In this document: positions 1-5,762 of the stretch, one piece after another
Numbering within the stretch: the stretch's first letter is position 1
How the letters are laid out: every line of letters starts with the position of its first letter
Assembly: GCA_012963075.1 (NCBI GenBank)
Contig: DTWI01000202.1
Location: 1 to 7,428 of the forward strand
Length of the DNA: 7,428 bases
Reading direction: 5' to 3'
Source of the DNA: Fidelibacterota bacterium
Lineage (GTDB): Bacteria > Marinisomatota > Marinisomatia > Marinisomatales > Marinisomataceae
Program-made: the position numbers and the translations under genes
The notes under the pieces: generated by a model
Seen by the model: only the letters and a program-made list of their open reading frames with translations
Database searches by the model: none
Told to the model about the DNA's origin: nothing

Positions 1-2009
1 ATTCTGATTCATTTATTGAGATTGCAACGACCAGACCAGAAACAATGCTTGGAGATGTAGCAGTAGCTGTGAATCCATCTGATAAACGTTTTAAAGATTT
101 AATTGGTAGCAATGCAATTTTACCAATTGTAGGAAGAAAAATTCCAATTATTGCAGATAAAATGGTTGATCCAGAATTTGGAACTGGTTGTGTCAAAATT
201 ACTCCTGCTCATGATCCAAATGATTACAATGTTGGTTTAGAACATTCTCTAGATATGGTAAATATAATGAATCCCGACGGTTCTATTAATTCAAATGCTC
301 CAAAAGAATACGTTGGTTTAACAAGGGAAGATGCTCGAAAAAAAGTTATTGATGATTTAAAGAAAGATAATTGTCTCTTAAAAGAAGAAGATTATATACA
401 CAAAGTAGGTTTTTCAGAAAGAGGAGACGTTCCTATCGAATATTATCTTTCAGATCAATGGTTTTTAAAAATGAAAGAACTTGCTAAACCTGCTATTCAA
501 TCTGTTAAAAAAGGAGAAATTAATTTTTATCCAAATCATTGGGTAAAAACTTATGATCATTGGATGGATAATATCCAGGATTGGTGTATTAGTCGTCAAC
601 TTTATTGGGGACATCGTATCCCAGTATGGTATAAAAAGGATTCTGATCATAATAAAAAAGAAAATTGGTTTATTTCCACTACTCCACCAAAAGATATCGA
701 GAATTGGGAACAAGATACTGATGTATTAGATACATGGTTTAGTTCTTGGTTATGGCCATTTGCCGTCCATAATTGGCCAGAAGAAGAAAAAACACATTAC
801 TATCCAACCAGTGTTTTGGTAACAGGACCAGATATTATATTCTTTTGGGTTGCAAGAATGATTATGTCTGGTTTCGAATTCATGGGACAAGCACCATTTA
901 AAGATGTATACTTCACAAGCATCTTAAGAGATGAACAAGGAAGAAAGTTTAGTAAATCTCTTGGGAATTCTCCTGATCCAATTGAACTATTTGATAAGTA
1001 TGGAACTGATGCAACTCGATTTTCAGTAATGCTTATGTCTCCACAAGGATCAGATGTTTATTTTTCTGAAAGCGGGCTTGAAATAGGTCGAAATTTTATG
1101 AGTAAAATCTGGAATGCGAGTCGATTTATTATGTTAAATCATGATGAAAATTTTAATGATTCGATTAATAAGGATAAATTAGCTTTCCACGATGAATGGA
1201 TTTTAAATGAATTAGACAAAACAATTAAAAAAGTTAATGCTTACTATGATTCATACCAATTCAATGAAGCAATTAAAGTAATTTATGAATTTACATGGAG
1301 TGAATTTTGTGATTGGTATATTGAACTTGCCAAAATCAATTTCCAAAGTGATGATCAGACTATAAGAAACAATACTTATATTTTATCAAGAGATGTGCTA
1401 AAAAAGATTTTATTATTATTACATCCAGTCTCACCATTTATTACTGAAGAAATTTGGAGTTATCTAAAAAGTGAATCAGATGATGATATTATTATCAGTG
1501 CATGGCCAAAATTAAGTGAAGAGAGTATTGTTGACGATTCAGAAACGATGTCAACGTTAAAAGAAATAGTTACATCAGTTAGAACCATACGATCAGAATT
1601 AAATATACTTCCTTCCAAAAAGATTGATGTCCTTATTTCTGTGAATAATGCAAATGATAAAAAATTGTTTGAAGATTTAAAAGATACCATTACTTCACTC
1701 TCGAAAATTGACAATCTAGAAATAGATTTAAATATTAAAAAACCAAAGAAATCTGCTGTGGGAATTTGTAAAAAATGTGTTGCTTATGTTCCACTCGGAG
1801 ATTTGGTAGATACTGATTCTGAAATTAAAAGACTTACTAAACGACTTAATGAAGTGAAAGATTTCATTAATGCTATTGAGAAGAAATTAAAGAATAAATC
1901 ATTTATTGATAAAGCTCCTGAAAATATTGTGAATAATGAAAAAAGCAAATTGAATGATTTTATTGTTGAAAGAGATAAAATAATTGACAATATTGCGATG
2001 TTAAAATGA
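1..2009 (+). CDS. valS: Valyl-tRNA synthetase, C-terminal ~668 residues (5' end outside window)
   Basis: Class Ia aminoacyl-tRNA synthetase that charges tRNA-Val with valine in the cytoplasm and hydrolyses mischarged Thr-tRNA. The frame is open from base 3, and TTRPET (27-44) precedes the first ATG at 45. That ATG is therefore internal, and about 200 N-terminal residues including the HIGH motif are missing. The CP1 editing domain shows GTGCVKITPAHDPND (180-224), which keeps the Lys, Thr and two Asp known to matter for editing in Thermus ValRS. The signature CISRQLYWGHRIPVWY starts at 585, then DTWFSS at 729. The signature lysine loop reads KFSKS (945-959) instead of KMSKS. A helical anticodon-binding domain follows (about 1190-1500). 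The end (about 1815-2006) is the charged coiled-coil tRNA-binding arm typical of bacterial ValRS. A CxxC (1767-1778) sits just before it. The TGA stop overlaps the next start. Identity is very secure. Confidence 0.97.
   Translation, partial: SDSFIEIATTRPETMLGDVAVAVNPSDKRFKDLIGSNAILPIVGRKIPIIADKMVDPEFGTGCVKITPAHDPNDYNVGLEHSLDMVNIMNPDGSINSNAPKEYVGLTREDARKKVIDDLKKDNCLLKEEDYIHKVGFSERGDVPIEYYLSDQWFLKMKELAKPAIQSVKKGEINFYPNHWVKTYDHWMDNIQDWCISRQLYWGHRIPVWYKKDSDHNKKENWFISTTPPKDIENWEQDTDVLDTWFSSWLWPFAVHNWPEEEKTHYYPTSVLVTGPDIIFFWVARMIMSGFEFMGQAPFKDVYFTSILRDEQGRKFSKSLGNSPDPIELFDKYGTDATRFSVMLMSPQGSDVYFSESGLEIGRNFMSKIWNASRFIMLNHDENFNDSINKDKLAFHDEWILNELDKTIKKVNAYYDSYQFNEAIKVIYEFTWSEFCDWYIELAKINFQSDDQTIRNNTYILSRDVLKKILLLLHPVSPFITEEIWSYLKSESDDDIIISAWPKLSEESIVDDSETMSTLKEIVTSVRTIRSELNILPSKKIDVLISVNNANDKKLFEDLKDTITSLSKIDNLEIDLNIKKPKKSAVGICKKCVAYVPLGDLVDTDSEIKRLTKRLNEVKDFINAIEKKLKNKSFIDKAPENIVNNEKSKLNDFIVERDKIIDNIAMLK
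2006..2009 (+). promoter_or_regulatory. ATGA stop-start overlap between valS and the DUF4139 gene
   Basis: The TGA of valS (2007-2009) shares bases with the ATG of the next gene (2006-2008). No purine-rich Shine-Dalgarno is visible in the 20 bases upstream. Initiation of the downstream gene therefore probably depends on ribosomes terminating on valS (translational coupling). The overlap is directly seen; the coupling is inferred. Confidence 0.7.
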
Positions 2010-3343
2010 AAAAGTTGTTAATATTACTATTGTTTACTGGTATTGTGCTTTCTCAGAATGCTAGTGATTTTCAAAATAATAGGACCATCACCATTTATAA
2101 AGATGGTTTTGCAACCTTAAAAGAACCTATTACTTGGAATTTAAAAAGCGGTAGAAACGTAGTAGGATTTACTAATTTATCCCCTAATATTGTATTTGAT
2201 TCACCAAATCTTGATTTAGAAGGGGTACAAATTTTATCTCAAACAATGAATCGGAATTTTAACTCGAGTGATGTGTATTTAAAAAATAATATTGGTTCAC
2301 AAGTAGAAGTGAAACCAACAGGTAATTCAGTAATTCAAGGAACTCTTCTTGATGTGAATGGTTCCAGTGTTTCCATTAATACTAATAAAGGCTTAATGGT
2401 GTTTCAAAGATCGAGTATTGAATACTTAAATTTAAAATTGAATAATGTCTCAAATAAATTTACTCCTGAGATTTTTTGGGAAATTTTTTCTAATGAAGAA
2501 AAAAGTGTAAATGCTGAATTGACATATCTGAGTTCCGGTTTTAGTTGGAAACCAATCTATAAGCTAGAGTTAAACACAGACAATACTAACGCAATATTAA
2601 GCGTAGATGCTGAAATAGTAAATCATTCTAATATTAATTTGTTAGGTTTAAATATTAATGTTGTTGAGGGAGTTTTAAACCAGGTGGGAGTTAGTAGAGA
2701 TTTTTTAAGCAGCAGAGCGGTAGGTGCTCCAATGAGTCAGAACAATACAAAATTAGGAGATTTCTATATTTTCAATTTAGGAAATGATTTAAACTTAAAA
2801 TCTTTGGAAACAATCCAATTTCCTTTAATACCTAAAAGAGCTATTTCATATGAGAAGATTTATATATTCAATAATTCTGAGCGAGATCAAAGAGACGACC
2901 CTCTTGATATTCAGATTTCTTTTAGTAACTCTCAAGAAAATAATTTAGATCTTCCACTCCCATCAGGAATAGTTTATTTATATGAGAGAAATACTGATGG
3001 TTCCCTTGGTTTTTTAGCTAAAAACAACTTAAGTCAATTATATAGAGAAGGAACTGCATCATTTAATGCTGGTAAAGCTTCTGGTATTATTGGCAAACGA
3101 AGAATCCTAAACTATGATCGCCAAAATAAAGTAGAAGAATCTACTATATCAATTCAAGTTATTAATACATCTACTGTATCTATAAAAGTCAAAGTTATTG
3201 AAAAAATTTTTGGAGACTGGGTAGTGAAAGAATCTTCAACTATGTATATTAAAGATGATGCGTCAACAATATATTTTCCATTAGAAGTAGAATCTGGTAG
3301 TTCTCAATTAATTACTTATACTTATAAAAAAGAATGGAAATAA
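2006..3343 (+). CDS. Secreted DUF4139-family protein of unknown function
   Basis: A 445-residue exported protein. Residues 1-16 form a Sec signal peptide (two Lys, a Leu/Ile-rich core, Val-Leu-Ser before Gln17). There is no lipobox Cys, so a soluble or surface-associated periplasmic product is expected. The rest is beta-rich, with no transmembrane stretch. The N-terminal part (about 28-75) matches the start of DUF4139 proteins: a strand like TITIYKDGFATLKE, then a Gly-Arg-Asn-Val turn and a run ending LSQTMN. A small barrel-like section follows, with IGSQVEV (96-102) and GTLLDV. The DUF4139 core begins near YLSSGFSWKPIY (174-185), followed by AILSVDAEIVNHSNINL and LNINVVEGVLNQ, which is the family's usual order. 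No catalytic motif is visible and the family has no settled function that I know. The start is fixed by the signal peptide and the 4-base overlap with valS. Family assignment is by recognition of motif order, without a profile search. Confidence 0.8.
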   Translation: MKKLLILLLFTGIVLSQNASDFQNNRTITIYKDGFATLKEPITWNLKSGRNVVGFTNLSPNIVFDSPNLDLEGVQILSQTMNRNFNSSDVYLKNNIGSQVEVKPTGNSVIQGTLLDVNGSSVSINTNKGLMVFQRSSIEYLNLKLNNVSNKFTPEIFWEIFSNEEKSVNAELTYLSSGFSWKPIYKLELNTDNTNAILSVDAEIVNHSNINLLGLNINVVEGVLNQVGVSRDFLSSRAVGAPMSQNNTKLGDFYIFNLGNDLNLKSLETIQFPLIPKRAISYEKIYIFNNSERDQRDDPLDIQISFSNSQENNLDLPLPSGIVYLYERNTDGSLGFLAKNNLSQLYREGTASFNAGKASGIIGKRRILNYDRQNKVEESTISIQVINTSTVSIKVKVIEKIFGDWVVKESSTMYIKDDASTIYFPLEVESGSSQLITYTYKKEWK

Positions 3344-3352
3344 TGTTTATTA

Positions 3353-5449
3353 ATGGAACTCAATAAATCTTCTAATTCATTAGAAACACCTGTTCAATAT
3401 TTAAAAGGAGTAGGTCCAAGACGATCCGAAGCTTTTGAAGCTGTTGGGATTATAACTCTAAAAGATCTACTTTATTACTTCCCTAGAAAATATTTAGATA
3501 GGACATCTATCCAGACCATTGATTCTATTGCAATTGATTTAGAAGTAAACCTAATTGGCAAAATTAAATCTTTAAATCTTAGAAAAATGAAACGTGGCAC
3601 ATTTTTAACTGCTACACTTTATGATTCTACTGGATCAATCAATCTAATGTGGTTTAGGGGAGTTGATTATATCAAGGAGTCATTGCAGGAAGGTGAAGTC
3701 ATCACTATTCACGGTAAAGTAGTTGATTATCGGGGACGTTTTCAAATTGTACACCCTGAATATGATAAGCTCAATGAGAATGAAGTTGCATTAAGTACAG
3801 GATTTGTGATTCCGGTATATCCTTTAACTGAAGATTTAAAAAATGCAGGATTGACTAATAGAAATATGAGAAAAATTATTTATCAAGCACTAGAATCAAT
3901 TGATAATATAAATGATCATTTTAGTAAAAAACAATTGGAATCATTCGAAATATGTAGCCTTGATAAGGCTATTAGAAATGTGCATTTTACACAAGATGTT
4001 AATGAGTCAAAAGAAGCGATTCATCGATTGAAATTTGATGAACACTTTTTCCTTCAACTATTATTAGCCTTGAGAAAAAAGAAAATCAACGAAAAAATAT
4101 TTGATATTATTGAATTCAAAACACAAAAATATAATATAATTCTCAAAAACCTTAGTTTTAATCTTACTGATAGTCAAAAAAGTGTATTAAGAGAAATTAT
4201 CGAAGATTTCTTGTTGGAAAAACCTATGAATAGAATGTTACAAGGAGATGTTGGATGTGGAAAAACTGTTGTCTCAATACTTGCATCTTCTGTTGTGGTT
4301 GATAATGATTATCAGGTTGCAATTATGGCCCCAACTGATATTTTAGCAAGACAATTATATAAAAATTTTAGAGATAATTTTGAAAAGATTGGAATAGAAT
4401 CTGAACTTTTAGTTGGTAGTTTAAAAACCAACGACAAAAAAAAGGTATTAAAAAAAATCAATGATGGTGATGCAATGATTGTAATTGGAACTCATGCATT
4501 ATTTCAAAAAGATGTATCATTTAAAAATCTTGGTTTTGTTATTATCGATGAACAACATCGATTTGGAGTTAATCAAAGAAAACGTCTCTTGGAAAAATGT
4601 AAAGTTCCAAATCTTTTAGCAATGACAGCCACTCCGATTCCTAGAACATTAGCTATTACATATAATGGCGATATGGATTTATCTATTATTGATGAACTAC
4701 CTAAGAATAGACCAGATATATTTACATCACAAATTCAAAAAAATAATCTCAATACTGCCTATGATTTTATCATAGAAAAAGCTAAAAATAATGAACAATC
4801 GATTATTGTTTATCCTCTAATTGAGGAAACTGAAAAGCAAGATTTAGAAGCTGCAAATCAGTCATATCTTGATTTAAAAGATTCTGTTTTTCGAGATTAT
4901 ATAGTTGGATTGATACATGGAAAATTAGATACAGATGAAAAAAATGCAATAATGACAAAATTTATGGACAATAAAATTCAAGTATTAATATCTACAACAG
5001 TAATTGAAGTTGGAATTGATAATCCCAATGCTTCTGTTATATTAATTAACAATTGTGAACGATTTGGGTTGAGTCAAATTCATCAATTGCGTGGAAGAGT
5101 TGGGCGAGGATTGTTAACAAGTTATTGTATCTTGTGTAGTGATAGCGGTGCAGAAAATACGAAACAAAGATTATCAATTCTTACTCAAACAAGAAATGGA
5201 TTTGAAATTGCGGATGAAGATTTGAAATTAAGAGGCCCTGGTGAATTTTTTGGTGAAAAACAAAGTGGATTTATTAAATTTAGAATTGCTAATCTTGCTA
5301 CCGATGGCAAGATAATTAGATTTGCAAGAATGAAAGCTTTTGATATGATAGATAATGATGCAAATTTAAGTAAACCTGTTAATAAATTAATCAAAGAAAG
5401 ATTTAACTCGGAGTATTTAAAACTTTTCTTAAAAACAACTGTTAATTAA
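3353..5449 (+). CDS. recG: ATP-dependent DNA helicase RecG
   Basis: Superfamily 2 double-strand DNA translocase that remodels stalled replication forks and branch-migrates junctions in recombinational repair. It is complete at 698 residues (E. coli RecG is 693). In order: an HhH-like N-terminus with YLKGVGPRR (17-25); the wedge OB-fold that binds forks (about 65-140, ending in the conserved HPEY at 134-137); Walker A GDVGCGKT (298-305), with Cys in place of the usual Ser; DEQH Walker B (399-402); MTATP motif III (424-428); TTVIEVGID (548-556); QLRGRVGRG motif VI (578-586); and the RecG-specific TRG region GFEIADEDLKLRGPGEFFG (616-634). No active-site loss is seen. The start at 3353 fits the family N-terminus but has no clear Shine-Dalgarno. 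It lies 9 bases after, and in the same frame as, the preceding gene. The alternative ATG at 3343 is out of frame and closes after seven codons. Confidence 0.98.
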   Translation: MELNKSSNSLETPVQYLKGVGPRRSEAFEAVGIITLKDLLYYFPRKYLDRTSIQTIDSIAIDLEVNLIGKIKSLNLRKMKRGTFLTATLYDSTGSINLMWFRGVDYIKESLQEGEVITIHGKVVDYRGRFQIVHPEYDKLNENEVALSTGFVIPVYPLTEDLKNAGLTNRNMRKIIYQALESIDNINDHFSKKQLESFEICSLDKAIRNVHFTQDVNESKEAIHRLKFDEHFFLQLLLALRKKKINEKIFDIIEFKTQKYNIILKNLSFNLTDSQKSVLREIIEDFLLEKPMNRMLQGDVGCGKTVVSILASSVVVDNDYQVAIMAPTDILARQLYKNFRDNFEKIGIESELLVGSLKTNDKKKVLKKINDGDAMIVIGTHALFQKDVSFKNLGFVIIDEQHRFGVNQRKRLLEKCKVPNLLAMTATPIPRTLAITYNGDMDLSIIDELPKNRPDIFTSQIQKNNLNTAYDFIIEKAKNNEQSIIVYPLIEETEKQDLEAANQSYLDLKDSVFRDYIVGLIHGKLDTDEKNAIMTKFMDNKIQVLISTTVIEVGIDNPNASVILINNCERFGLSQIHQLRGRVGRGLLTSYCILCSDSGAENTKQRLSILTQTRNGFEIADEDLKLRGPGEFFGEKQSGFIKFRIANLATDGKIIRFARMKAFDMIDNDANLSKPVNKLIKERFNSEYLKLFLKTTVN

Positions 5450-5450
5450 T

Positions 5451-5454
5451 GGAG
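5451..5454 (+). promoter_or_regulatory. Shine-Dalgarno GGAG for the DUF1844 gene
   Basis: GGAG followed by five A residues leads directly into the ATG at 5460, a good spacing for 16S rRNA pairing. It is the only strong ribosome binding site among the four gene starts in the window, and it supports 5460 as the true start. It lies immediately after the recG stop codon. Confidence 0.8.
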
Positions 5455-5459
5455 AAAAA

Positions 5460-5762
5460 ATGACTGATGAATCATATACTGAAAAACAACTTTTTGATAT
5501 GTTAATTTCTCAATCTGTTTATGGAGTTTGGATTGCACTTGGGAAAATGAAAAATCCTGTTACCGATACAACAGAAGTTGATTTAAGAAGTGCTTCACTT
5601 CAAATTGATATGCTTGAAATGATTAATAGTAGAATGGAAGCAAGCTTAGATGGGAATGAGAAACAATATATTGATAAAATTCTATCAGAATTAAAAATGA
5701 ATTTTGTGGAAGAAAAGAAAAAAGAAGAACACAGTAGTGATGATACAAAAGATAAAAAATAA
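5460..5762 (+). CDS. DUF1844 family small protein, function unknown
   Basis: A 100-residue soluble protein. Residues about 11-84 carry the DUF1844 pattern: a first helix LFDMLISQSVYGVWIALGKM (11-30), the conserved loop NPVTDTTEVDL (32-42), a second helix with the family's IDMLEMI (49-55), and a third ending in LSELKMNFVE (75-84). Residues 85-100 are a low-complexity tail of Lys, Glu, Asp and Ser, probably disordered; part of it is encoded where the next gene overlaps. No signal peptide or catalytic motif is present. The hydrophobic first helix contains polar residues and looks amphipathic, not membrane-spanning. DUF1844 members are short and conserved across several bacterial phyla, and I know of no established role. 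It follows recG by 10 bases with its own GGAG site, so it may be translated more strongly than its neighbours. Confidence 0.88.
   Translation: MTDESYTEKQLFDMLISQSVYGVWIALGKMKNPVTDTTEVDLRSASLQIDMLEMINSRMEASLDGNEKQYIDKILSELKMNFVEEKKKEEHSSDDTKDKK

Noticed and set aside
45..47. ATG at 45 as the start of valS
   Set aside because: The frame is open upstream to base 3 and encodes the conserved IATTRPET segment ahead of this Met, so the gene is truncated by the window edge.
465..713. Minus-strand open frame of 82 codons inside valS
   Set aside because: It is antisense to strongly conserved ValRS sequence, and its Phe/Ile-rich product mirrors the AT-rich codons of the real gene. It has no recognisable domain.
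1460..1990. Two minus-strand open frames (1460-1714 and 1784-1990) opposite the valS 3' end
   Set aside because: They are shadows of the conserved anticodon-binding and coiled-coil regions, with Ser/Phe/Leu-rich composition and no supporting ribosome site.
3344..3352. Possible terminator or promoter between the DUF4139 gene and recG
   Set aside because: Only nine bases separate the genes, with no inverted repeat. The same holds for the ten bases at 5450-5459.
5185..5394. Minus-strand open frame opposite the RecG TRG region
   Set aside because: The + strand here encodes a highly conserved RecG motif, so the antisense frame is incidental.
5700..5760. A-rich tract as a possible slippery frameshift site joining DUF1844 to DUF2723
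   Set aside because: DUF1844 ends naturally after its full core and DUF2723 has its own in-frame ATG with a complete first membrane segment, so no frameshift is needed.
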